From contig JAFAFZ010000587.1 of the NCBI GenBank assembly GCA_023423215.1, positions 1 to 8,828 on the forward strand: DNA of 8,828 nt, written 5' to 3'. The notes beneath the pieces are model-generated. The model had not been told where the DNA came from. It did no database searches and was given only the letters and a program-made list of their open reading frames with translations. The translations under genes and the position numbers were made by a program. Below, piece after piece: positions 1 to 5,287 of this stretch (positions are counted from its first letter, which is position 1; every line of letters begins with the position of its first letter). The stretch comes from Actinomycetes bacterium. Its GTDB lineage: Bacteria > Actinomycetota > Acidimicrobiia > Acidimicrobiales > Microtrichaceae.

Positions 1-777
1 GGCCTGGACCAGCGCCCGGGCGGCGTCGGGGAGCACGCCGACCCTGTCGGCGACCAGCTCGTCGACGCCTGCGAGCGCGGCGGGTGGCAGGTCGCTCGGA
101 TCGCGCAGGTCCGCGCCGCGGGTCGACGCCAGGACGAGGCGCAGGTGCCACGGGTTCCCGCCCGTGTGGCGCACCAGGCGGTCGAGCACGTGGTCCGAAG
201 GACGTGCACCCCACGTCGCGACGGCGGACCGGGCGGCGTCCGGGTCCAGGCCCGGCAGCGTCACGGTGCTGCCGGTCGCGCCCTGGGCGAGTCGGGTCAG
301 ACCGTCGGGGAGCACGCTCGTGTCACGGGTGAGGAGCAGGACTGCGATCGCGCAGCGCTGCAGCCGTCGCAGCGCGAACGACAGGGCCGCCATCGATGCC
401 CGATCCGTCCACTGCACGTCGTCCACGACGAGCAGGCGGGGTGGCGCGCCCTCGGCGCCGAGCCAGGCGACCAGGTCCGACCCGCGCTCGACGGTGCTGC
501 CGTGCGATCCGGTGGAGGCGGCGGCACCCGTCGGTGCTGCTGCGACGAGCTGGTCGAGCACTGCGAAGGGGACCGCGGTCTCGTCCGCGTCGCCGCTGGC
601 GCGTCGCACCTCGAGCCTCGGCTCCTTCGAGGTCGCGACGTCGACCACCGCCCGGGCGACCTCGCTCTTGCCGATGCCGGCCGGGCCGACGACCACGACG
701 ACCTGCAGGCCGTCGACGGCGTCGACGACGCGCGCTGCCAGCTGCTCGACGGACGCGGCACGTCCCGGAAGCTCCAA
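1..777 (-). CDS. AAA-type ATPase, probable N-terminal part of a large ATPase regulator (3' end outside window)
   Basis: The 259 residues visible form an NTPase module. A Walker A loop GPAGIGKS lies at residues 31-38, preceded by a run of valines. A Walker B strand LLVVDDVQW lies at 115-123, a TRDTSVLPDGL segment follows the next strand at about 150-160, and HTGGNPWHL at 205-212 resembles the GGNP motif of MalT/LuxR-type (LAL) and AAA_16 ATPases. Such proteins usually continue into helical repeats and a C-terminal DNA-binding domain, which here would lie beyond position 1, so regulator is an inference. The start is a TTG at 775-777. An in-frame TGA lies 15 bases upstream of it, no ATG or GTG precedes the P-loop apart from one directly at it, and a GAGGGG ribosome site sits just upstream. 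It begins 44 bases after the greA stop on the same strand, so it may be cotranscribed with greA. Ligand and targets are unknown. Confidence 0.72.
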   Translation of the reverse strand, partial: MELPGRAASVEQLAARVVDAVDGLQVVVVVGPAGIGKSEVARAVVDVATSKEPRLEVRRASGDADETAVPFAVLDQLVAAAPTGAAASTGSHGSTVERGSDLVAWLGAEGAPPRLLVVDDVQWTDRASMAALSFALRRLQRCAIAVLLLTRDTSVLPDGLTRLAQGATGSTVTLPGLDPDAARSAVATWGARPSDHVLDRLVRHTGGNPWHLRLVLASTRGADLRDPSDLPPAALAGVDELVADRVGVLPDAARALVQA

Positions 778-821
778 CTCGGCCCCCTCCCCTCAGGCCC
801 GTCCGATCCTGGGCCGGCGGG

Positions 822-1292
822 CTACTCGATGCCGAGCACGATGACGCGCAGCTCGCCGCCGGGTGCCTCGTAGGCGACCGTGTCGCCGACCTTGGCACCG
901 ACGAGCTGCTCGCCGAGCGGCGAGTTGGGGGAGACGACGTGCAGGTCGTCGTGGCGCTCCTCGATCGAGCCGATCAGGTAGCGCTCGGCCTCGTCGTCGT
1001 CGTCGCCCTCGTACTTCAGCAGCACGATCGACCCGGCGATCACCTGGTCGGAGTCGGCCGCGTCGACGATCACGCAGTTCTCGAGGATGCCGAAGAGCTG
1101 GGCGACGCGCCCCTCCATCTTCGCCTTCTCCTCCTTGGCCGCGTGGTACTCGGCGTTCTCCTTCAGGTCGCCGTGCTCGCGAGCCCGCTCGATGCGGTCC
1201 GCCATCTCGATGCGACCTCGGGTCCGCAGGTCCTCGAGCTCGGCGACGAGCCGGTCGTGTGCTGCCTGGGACAGCTCGTGCTGTTGCGCCAT
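822..1292 (-). CDS. greA: Transcription elongation factor GreA
   Basis: GreA enters the RNA polymerase secondary channel and stimulates cleavage of backtracked transcripts. The 156-residue product matches the usual family length. Residues 1-75 form the N-terminal coiled coil, with the signature EHGDLKENAEYHAAKEE at 39-55. This includes the acidic tip residues Asp42 and Glu45 that help place the catalytic metal. Residues 80-156 form the FKBP-like domain, with SPNSPLGEQLVGAKVGD at 121-137. A patch of five acidic residues, DDDDE (97-101), interrupts the C-terminal domain. The ATG at 1292 was chosen because the family begins about there. An in-frame ATG at 1334 would add 14 unconserved residues and lies upstream of the -10 box TATCCT. 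No good Shine-Dalgarno precedes 1292; the -10 box lies only 6 bases before the ATG, so the mRNA is probably leaderless. Confidence 0.95.
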   Translation of the reverse strand: MAQQHELSQAAHDRLVAELEDLRTRGRIEMADRIERAREHGDLKENAEYHAAKEEKAKMEGRVAQLFGILENCVIVDAADSDQVIAGSIVLLKYEGDDDDEAERYLIGSIEERHDDLHVVSPNSPLGEQLVGAKVGDTVAYEAPGGELRVIVLGIE

Positions 1293-1298
1293 CCGGCC

Positions 1299-1304
1299 AG
1301 GATA
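1299..1304 (-). promoter_or_regulatory. -10 box of a probable leaderless greA promoter
   Basis: Read on the minus strand, TATCCT (TANNNT form) is followed by six bases, GGCCGG, and then the greA ATG. Transcription starting 6-7 bases after the hexamer would begin at or next to the start codon. I see no convincing -35 box. The spacing matches, within one base, three other starts in this window. Confidence 0.5.
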
Positions 1305-1345
1305 GGTGGCGCTCGAGGGGTGGCTGCGTAGCACCAGCGGGCGAC

Positions 1346-1354
1346 TGGTAGCAT
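1346..1354 (+). promoter_or_regulatory. Extended -10 promoter of the leuB-ilvE-cimA operon
   Basis: TGGTAGCAT combines an extended -10 element (TG at 1346-1347) with a TANNNT hexamer, TAGCAT, at 1349-1354. Exactly seven bases separate the hexamer from the leader ATG at 1362, so the expected transcription start is at or one base before that ATG. No -35 match is evident about 17 bases upstream (GCGTAG), as is common for extended -10 promoters. It is divergent from the greA promoter, with 44 bp between the two hexamers. Confidence 0.6.
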
Positions 1355-1361
1355 CCCCGAC

Positions 1362-1400
1362 ATGCCGTGTGGCACGTCCGTGGACGTCATCATTCGCTAG
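1362..1400 (+). CDS. Attenuator leader peptide MPCGTSVDVIIR, rich in Val and Ile codons
   Basis: This 12-codon frame runs from ATG 1362 to TAG 1398-1400. Four of its last six codons are branched-chain ones: GTG, GAC, GTC, ATC, ATT, then CGC and stop. The second Ile codon is ATT, which I did not notice as an in-frame codon in the structural genes here; they use ATC. The frame lies between a promoter and a rho-independent terminator upstream of genes that make Ile, Leu and Val. That is where ilv/leu leader peptides are found in other bacteria. There is no Shine-Dalgarno, but the promoter spacing predicts a leaderless start. Its likely role is to stall a ribosome when charged tRNA-Ile or tRNA-Val is scarce; the peptide itself probably has no function. 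The gene is predicted from position and composition only. Confidence 0.7.
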   Translation: MPCGTSVDVIIR

Positions 1401-1425
1401 CGCACGTCGAACACCGACGTGCGCT
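1399..1425 (+). promoter_or_regulatory. Perfect 11-bp hairpin overlapping the leader stop codon (attenuator pause or anti-antiterminator stem)
   Basis: AGCGCACGTCG (1399-1409) and CGACGTGCGCT (1415-1425) are exact reverse complements around a 5-base loop, AACAC. The left arm begins inside the TAG stop codon (1398-1400), so a ribosome on the Ile codons or the stop codon would cover part of it and keep the stem from forming. The heptamer GCACGTC in the left arm (1402-1408) also occurs within the leader frame at 1372-1378, so two sequences compete for the right arm. This is what a pause or anti-antiterminator stem in an attenuator should look like. The exact role is inferred. Confidence 0.65.
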
Positions 1426-1429
1426 CCTC

Positions 1430-1460
1430 ACCGTCCACCGTCGTGGGCGGTTTCTTTTTG
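1430..1460 (+). terminator. Rho-independent terminator in the leuB leader (attenuator)
   Basis: The stem pairs ACCGTCCAC (1430-1438) with GTGGGCGGT (1443-1451), nine pairs including one G-U, around a CGTC loop. It runs straight into TTTCTTTTTG (1451-1460), the clearest T-run I see in the window. It lies 28 bases upstream of the leuB ATG and points toward leuB. greA faces the other way, so this cannot be the end of a neighbouring gene. It therefore most likely acts as a conditional terminator. Its 5' arm (1432-1438) is perfectly complementary to GTGGACG at 1380-1386 in the leader frame, which gives one possible antiterminator. Confidence 0.82.
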
Positions 1461-1488
1461 TCCGGACCCACCTCCCTGGAGCACTCGA

Positions 1489-2487
1489 ATGACTCACAAG
1501 ATCGGCGTGATCGGCGGCGACGGCATCGGCCCCGAGGTCATCGAGCAGGCCCTCAAGGTGATCGACGCAGCCGGGGTTGAGTACGAGCGCACGGACTACG
1601 ACCTGGGTGCGCACCGCTACCTCGAGGACGGCGTCGTGCTGCCCGACGAGACGCTCGAGGAGTGGCGTGGGCTGGACGCGCTGCTGCTCGGTGCGGTGGG
1701 CGACCCTGCCGTCGGCGTGTCGGCCCCGGCGGGCCTCGTCGAGCGCGGGATCCTGCTGCGCATGCGCTTCGAGCTGGACCAGTACATCAACCTGCGTCCG
1801 TTCCGCCTGCCCCCTCGCTGCGACTTCGAGGTCATCCGCGAGAACACCGAGGGGACCTACGCGGGCGAGGGCGGGTTCCTGCGCAAGGACACCCCGAACG
1901 AGATCGCCACGCAGGGCTCGGTGAACACCCGCATGGGCGTCGAGCGCTGCGTCCGCTACGCCTTCGAGAAGGCCGCCGGCACCGAGCGCCAGCACCTGAC
2001 CCTGGTGCACAAGAAGAACGTGCTGACCTTCGCGGGCGATCTGTGGCAGCGCACGTTCGACGAGGTGGCCGAGGAGTACCCCCAGGTCTCGACCGGCTAC
2101 GACCACATCGACGCGGCGTGCATCCACTTCGTGGAGCGGCCCGAGCGCTACGACGTCATCGTCACCGACAACCTCTTCGGCGACATCCTCACCGACCTGG
2201 GCGGCGCGGTCGCCGGCGGTGTCGGCTACGCCGCCTCGGCCAACCTGAACCCGGCGCGCACCGGCCCGTCGATGTTCGAGCCCGTGCACGGCACCGCCCC
2301 GGACATCGCCGGCAAGGGCCTGGCGAACCCGATCGCCGCCATCATCTCGGCACGGCTCATGCTCGAGTTCCTGGGAGAGGACGCTGCGGCCGCCAAGGTC
2401 GCCGCGGCGACCGAGTCGCCCGAGCGCTACACGGGCTCGACCGCCGAGATCGGTGACGCCATCGCCGACGCCGTCAAGAACGGCTGA
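1489..2487 (+). CDS. leuB: 3-isopropylmalate dehydrogenase (also 3-methylmalate dehydrogenase in the citramalate route)
   Basis: This cytosolic enzyme uses NAD to oxidise and decarboxylate 3-isopropylmalate to 2-oxoisocaproate in leucine synthesis. The 332-residue product begins MTHKIGVIGGDGIGPEV, the N-terminal hallmark of the isocitrate/isopropylmalate dehydrogenase family. It has the substrate arginine region LRMRFELDQYINLRPF (90-105). ENTEGTYAGEGG (118-129) carries the catalytic Tyr124, in the form seen in actinobacterial LeuB rather than the E. coli form. HKKNVLTFAG (174-183) carries the catalytic Lys175. The metal site TDNLFGDILTD (226-236) contributes Asp232 and Asp236, and the NAD-binding segment HGTAPDIAGKGLANP spans 267-281. 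The ATG at 1489 has a GGAG site at 1478-1481. The same frame stays open upstream to 1306, but that stretch crosses the leader and terminator and is not conserved. With cimA in the operon it probably also handles 3-methylmalate for isoleucine, as LeuB does in known citramalate pathways. Confidence 0.96.
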   Translation: MTHKIGVIGGDGIGPEVIEQALKVIDAAGVEYERTDYDLGAHRYLEDGVVLPDETLEEWRGLDALLLGAVGDPAVGVSAPAGLVERGILLRMRFELDQYINLRPFRLPPRCDFEVIRENTEGTYAGEGGFLRKDTPNEIATQGSVNTRMGVERCVRYAFEKAAGTERQHLTLVHKKNVLTFAGDLWQRTFDEVAEEYPQVSTGYDHIDAACIHFVERPERYDVIVTDNLFGDILTDLGGAVAGGVGYAASANLNPARTGPSMFEPVHGTAPDIAGKGLANPIAAIISARLMLEFLGEDAAAAKVAAATESPERYTGSTAEIGDAIADAVKNG

Positions 2488-2558
2488 CGGCGCGCCGCCC
2501 GTCCGTACCGCACGCCCCGCACACCGACACCGCAGCAGAACCGCACAGGAGCACCGAG

Positions 2559-3476
2559 ATGCCCATCACCCCCACCGACAAGATCTGGATGAACGGCGAG
2601 CTCGTCGACTGGGACGCCGCCCAGATCCACGTCCTGACCCACAGCCTCCACTACGGCATGGGCGTGTTCGAGGGCATCCGCGCGTACGAGACCGCCGAGG
2701 GCCCGGGCATCTTCCGCCTGACCGAGCACATCGAGCGCCTGTTCAACTCGGCGAAGATCATGATGATGGACATCCCCTACACGGTGGATGAGCTCATCGA
2801 GGCGACGAAGCTCGTGGTGCGCGAGTCGGGCCTGCCGTCCGCGTACATCCGTCCGATCGCCTACTACGGCTACGGCGAGATGGGTCTGAACACCCTGCCG
2901 TGCTCGGTCGACGTCGCCATCGCCTGCTGGCCGTGGGGTGCGTACCTGGGCGACGACGCGGTCACCAAGGGCGTGCGCATGAAGATCAGCACCTGGCTCC
3001 GCCACGACCACAACGCCATGCCGCCCGCGTCGAAGACGACCGGCAACTACGTCAACAGCTCGCTCGCCAAGATCGAGGCGCTCAAGGGCGGCTACGACGA
3101 GGCCATCCTGCTGAACGGCCAGGGGCTCGTCTCGGAGTGCACCGGCGAGAACATCTTCGTGTCCCGTGGCGGCGTGCTGCTGACCCCGCCCGGTTCGGCC
3201 GGGGCGCTCGAGGGTCTGACCCAGGACACGGTCATGGCGATCGCGGACGACATGGGCATCGAGTGCGCGGTCGCGGACCTGTCGCGCTCGGACCTCTACG
3301 TCTGCGACGAGATGTTCGTCGTCGGGACCGCCGCCGAGGTCTCGGCCGTGAACTCCGTCGACGACCGCGACATCCCGTGCCCCGGTCCGTACACCTCGGC
3401 GATCGCCGCCGAGTACGCCAAGGTCGTGCGCGGCCAGGTGGGGCAGTACAAGGAGTGGGTGGAGCTGGTCTCATGA
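2559..3476 (+). CDS. ilvE: Branched-chain amino acid aminotransferase, fold type IV
   Basis: This PLP enzyme exchanges amino groups between glutamate and the 2-oxo acids of Leu, Ile and Val, the last synthetic step for all three. It has 305 residues, and its key positions coincide closely with E. coli IlvE. Arg60 in the EHIERL segment is the phosphate-binding arginine, Lys159 in PPASKTTGNY is the PLP Schiff-base lysine, and Tyr164 follows. Glu193 lies in VSECTGENIF (191-200) and Thr257 in GTAAEV (256-261). The N-terminal HYGMGVFEGIRAY (31-43) is also typical. A strong AGGAG at 2547-2551 stands seven bases before the ATG. It follows leuB by 71 bp with no terminator-like U-run between them, so the two are very likely cotranscribed. 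Its stop codon TGA overlaps the ATG of a 19-codon mini-ORF (ATGA), and its last codons are partly duplicated 56 bp downstream. Confidence 0.95.
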   Translation: MPITPTDKIWMNGELVDWDAAQIHVLTHSLHYGMGVFEGIRAYETAEGPGIFRLTEHIERLFNSAKIMMMDIPYTVDELIEATKLVVRESGLPSAYIRPIAYYGYGEMGLNTLPCSVDVAIACWPWGAYLGDDAVTKGVRMKISTWLRHDHNAMPPASKTTGNYVNSSLAKIEALKGGYDEAILLNGQGLVSECTGENIFVSRGGVLLTPPGSAGALEGLTQDTVMAIADDMGIECAVADLSRSDLYVCDEMFVVGTAAEVSAVNSVDDRDIPCPGPYTSAIAAEYAKVVRGQVGQYKEWVELVS

Positions 3477-3543
3477 GTCGGCGACCGAGCGCGCGACGGG
3501 ACGGGGCCGAGCGGGTGGAGCTCGTCTCGTGAGCGCGACCGAG
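3453..3543 (+). repeat. Imperfect direct repeat (period 56 bp) spanning the end of ilvE and the start of cimA
   Basis: Copy 1 (3453-3489) and copy 2 (3509-3543) align with three substitutions and a two-base indel near their right ends. Both contain GGGTGGAGCT, then one changed base, then GTCTC, then ATGA or GTGA, and both end in GCGACCGAG. Each copy therefore carries a GGAG ribosome site, the codons for VELVS, a stop codon and an overlapping start codon. The pattern suggests an old tandem duplication of the gene junction. Confidence 0.7.
3473..3532 (+). CDS. 19-codon mini-ORF linking ilvE and cimA by 4-bp overlaps
   Basis: ATG at 3473 overlaps the ilvE stop as ATGA (3473-3476). The frame encodes MSRRPSARRDGAERVELVS and stops at TGA 3530-3532, which overlaps the cimA GTG as GTGA (3529-3532). 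Its last five residues, VELVS, repeat the last five of IlvE because the surrounding DNA is an imperfect duplication. Terminating ribosomes could reinitiate here and pass on to cimA. GGAG at 3461-3464, inside ilvE, sits eight bases before the ATG. The peptide is Arg-rich and resembles nothing I recognise; it may not be a functional product. Translation is inferred only from the overlaps. Confidence 0.3.
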   Translation: MSRRPSARRDGAERVELVS

Positions 3544-5172
3544 GGCCTGCCGCTGGTCGGTCGCCCGCCGGGCACGCCGAACGCAGTCGAGATCTTCGAC
3601 ACGACGCTCCGGGACGGCGCGCAGTTCGAGGGCATCTCGCTGAGCGTCGAGGACAAGCTGCGCGTGGCCGAGCAGCTCGACTGGCTCGGCGTGCACTGGA
3701 TCGAGGGCGGCTACCCGCAGGCCAACCCCAAGGACGAGGAGTTCTTCCGCCGCGCCGCTGCGGGTGAGCTGGAGCTGTCCACCGCCACGTTGGTCGCGTT
3801 CGGTTCGACCCGTCGTCCGCTCGGTCGGACCGACGACGACCCCACGCTGCGCGCCCTGGTCGCGGCCGGGACGTCGACGGTGTGCATCGTCGGGAAGAGC
3901 TCCGAGTTCCACGTCACGCAGGCGCTGCGGGCCGAGCTGTCCGAGGGCGTCGCGATGGTGGGGGAGTCGGTCGAGTTCCTCAAGCGGGAGGGCCTGCGGG
4001 TCTTCTTCGACGCCGAGCACTTCTTCGACGGCTACCGCCAGAACCCCGAGTTCACGTTGCGGGTGCTCGAGGCGGCGGTGACCAACGGGGCCGACACGCT
4101 CGTGCTGTGCGACACGAACGGGGGTTCGCTGCCCCACGACGTGCAGCGCATCACCGGAGAGATCGTGTCCTACTTCGACGGCGCGCAGGTCGGCATCCAC
4201 ACCCAGAACGACTCGGGCTGTGCGGTGGCCAACTCGGTGGCGGCGGTCGTCGGCGGCGCGACCCACGTGCAGGGCACGGTGAACGGCTACGGCGAGCGCA
4301 CCGGCAACGCGAACCTCATGACCGTCATCCCGGACCTGACGCTGAAGATGGGCATCGCGACGCTGCCCGAGGGGCGCATGGACCGCCTGACCGCGGTGTC
4401 GCGCCACGTCGCCGAGCTGGTGAACCTGCCGCCGCACCCCGCGGACCCCTACGTCGGGTCCTCGGCGTTCGCGCACAAGGGTGGGTTGCACACCTCGGCG
4501 CTGGGCCGGGTCGGCGGTGCGAGCTACGAGCACGTCGAGCCCGAAGCCGTCGGCAACCGCCCCCGAGTGCTGGTGTCGGACCTGGGCGGACGTGCGGGCA
4601 TGTCGATGAAGGCGACCGAGTTCGGCGTGGACCTGGACGACCGGGCGGCGGCCGAGCTGTCCGAGCGGCTCAAGCAGCTCGAGGCCGAGGGGTTCGTCTT
4701 CGAGGCTGCCGACGCCTCGCTCGAGCTGCTGATGCGCGGCGCGACGGGTTGGCACCAGCCGTTCTTCTCGGTCGAGGGCTACCGGGTGTCGGCCTACCAC
4801 CGCGAGGGTGTGGCGGCCGTCGCGGGCAGCGAGCTCGACCTCTCGACCGAGGCGACCGTGAAGCTGTGGCTCGGCGACGAGCGCATCGCGTCGGTGGGCG
4901 AGGGCAACGGCCCGGTGAACGCGCTCGACGCGGCGCTGCGCGCGGCGCTGACCGAGCGCTATCCCGAGCTCGGGCGCATCCACCTGACGGACTTCAAGGT
5001 GCGTGTGCTCGACTCCTCGGCCGACACGGGCGCGGTGACCCGGGTGTTGATCGACTCGAGCAACGGCGAGCAGACCTGGACCACCATCGGCGTGTCCTCG
5101 AACATCATCGAGGCCTCGTGGATGGCGCTCATCGATGCGTTCGTGTTCGGGCTGTTCCACGCCGGGAGCTGA
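3529..5172 (+). CDS. cimA: (R)-citramalate synthase
   Basis: CimA condenses acetyl-CoA with pyruvate to (R)-citramalate, starting a route to 2-oxobutyrate and isoleucine that bypasses threonine. It has 547 residues, as expected for the long citramalate synthase family. The HMGL-like TIM barrel starts with EIFDTTLRDGAQ (21-32), where Arg28 and Asp29 are active-site residues. The metal-binding HTQND is at 224-228, NGYGERTGNANL at 252-263 and FAHKGGLHTSA at 314-324. The C-terminal LeuA-type dimerisation and regulatory domain spans about 413-545, the domain through which isoleucine (CimA) or leucine (LeuA) usually inhibits. HTQND in place of HxHND, and the overall length, favour CimA over 2-isopropylmalate synthase, but specificity is not proved by sequence. 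The GTG start at 3529 has GGTGGAG at 3514-3520 and overlaps the mini-ORF stop (GTGA). It is third in the operon. Confidence 0.92.
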   Translation: MSATEGLPLVGRPPGTPNAVEIFDTTLRDGAQFEGISLSVEDKLRVAEQLDWLGVHWIEGGYPQANPKDEEFFRRAAAGELELSTATLVAFGSTRRPLGRTDDDPTLRALVAAGTSTVCIVGKSSEFHVTQALRAELSEGVAMVGESVEFLKREGLRVFFDAEHFFDGYRQNPEFTLRVLEAAVTNGADTLVLCDTNGGSLPHDVQRITGEIVSYFDGAQVGIHTQNDSGCAVANSVAAVVGGATHVQGTVNGYGERTGNANLMTVIPDLTLKMGIATLPEGRMDRLTAVSRHVAELVNLPPHPADPYVGSSAFAHKGGLHTSALGRVGGASYEHVEPEAVGNRPRVLVSDLGGRAGMSMKATEFGVDLDDRAAAELSERLKQLEAEGFVFEAADASLELLMRGATGWHQPFFSVEGYRVSAYHREGVAAVAGSELDLSTEATVKLWLGDERIASVGEGNGPVNALDAALRAALTERYPELGRIHLTDFKVRVLDSSADTGAVTRVLIDSSNGEQTWTTIGVSSNIIEASWMALIDAFVFGLFHAGS

Positions 5173-5194
5173 GCCACGCGGAGCTGACCCACAC
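5165..5194 (+). repeat. 15-bp tandem duplication at the cimA stop codon
   Basis: GGAGCTGAGCCACGC (5165-5179) is followed directly by GGAGCTGACCCACAC (5180-5194), with 13 of 15 bases identical. The first copy contains the cimA stop TGA (5170-5172). It is a small repeat with no evident function. Confidence 0.5.
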
Positions 5195-5197
5195 AGG

Positions 5198-5224
5198 GAG
5201 CCGGCCTCGCGCCCGATCCGGCTC
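5198..5224 (+). terminator. Possible weak terminator hairpin after cimA
   Basis: GAGCCGG (5198-5204) and CCGGCTC (5218-5224) are exact inverted repeats around a 13-base loop, 25 bases after the cimA stop. Only a short TTT (5230-5232) follows, so intrinsic termination would be inefficient. It may instead help stabilise the 3' end of the message. In such GC-rich DNA a 7-bp inverted repeat can also arise by chance. Confidence 0.3.
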
Positions 5225-5230
5225 GACCGT

Positions 5231-5244
5231 TTGTACGTTGTACG
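5231..5244 (+). promoter_or_regulatory. Tandem TTGTACG repeat: candidate operator and promoter of the TetR gene
   Basis: TTGTACG occurs twice in direct succession (5231-5237 and 5238-5244). This yields GTAC-N3-GTAC, two palindromic half-sites, within a locally AT-rich island about 45 bases before the TetR start codon. TACGTT (5234-5239) fits TANNNT and could be a -10 box, placing the operator on the promoter. TetR-family proteins often repress their own gene through such sites. Binding is inferred from position and symmetry only. Confidence 0.4.
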
Positions 5245-5287
5245 GAGTGGAGCCCGCGGCGCGTCGTGACGAGGACGGGAACGTGAG

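Noticed and set aside
145..1331. Plus-strand open frames across 145-873 and 396-1331
   Set aside because: They lie opposite the ATPase with Walker A and B motifs and opposite greA, and their translations are Arg/Ala/Pro-rich noise.
1293..1488. T-box riboswitch in the leuB leader
   Set aside because: No T-box sequence (AGGGTGGNACCGCG-like), no specifier-stem architecture, and the leader is too short. The short peptide plus terminator explains the region better.
1306..1488. N-terminal extension of leuB from an upstream in-frame ATG at 1306
   Set aside because: It would run through the leader frame, the hairpin and the terminator. LeuB proteins start at the MTHKIGVIGGDGIG segment, where a GGAG site is present.
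1390..2289. 299-codon minus-strand frame opposite leuB and its leader
   Set aside because: It overlaps a confidently identified leuB and crosses the leader terminator. Its composition is that of an antisense shadow with no domain.
2488..2558. Possible regulatory hairpin between leuB and ilvE (GACGG...CCGTC and GGCGCGCC)
   Set aside because: The stem is only five pairs, with no T-run, in very GC-rich DNA. It is indistinguishable from chance.
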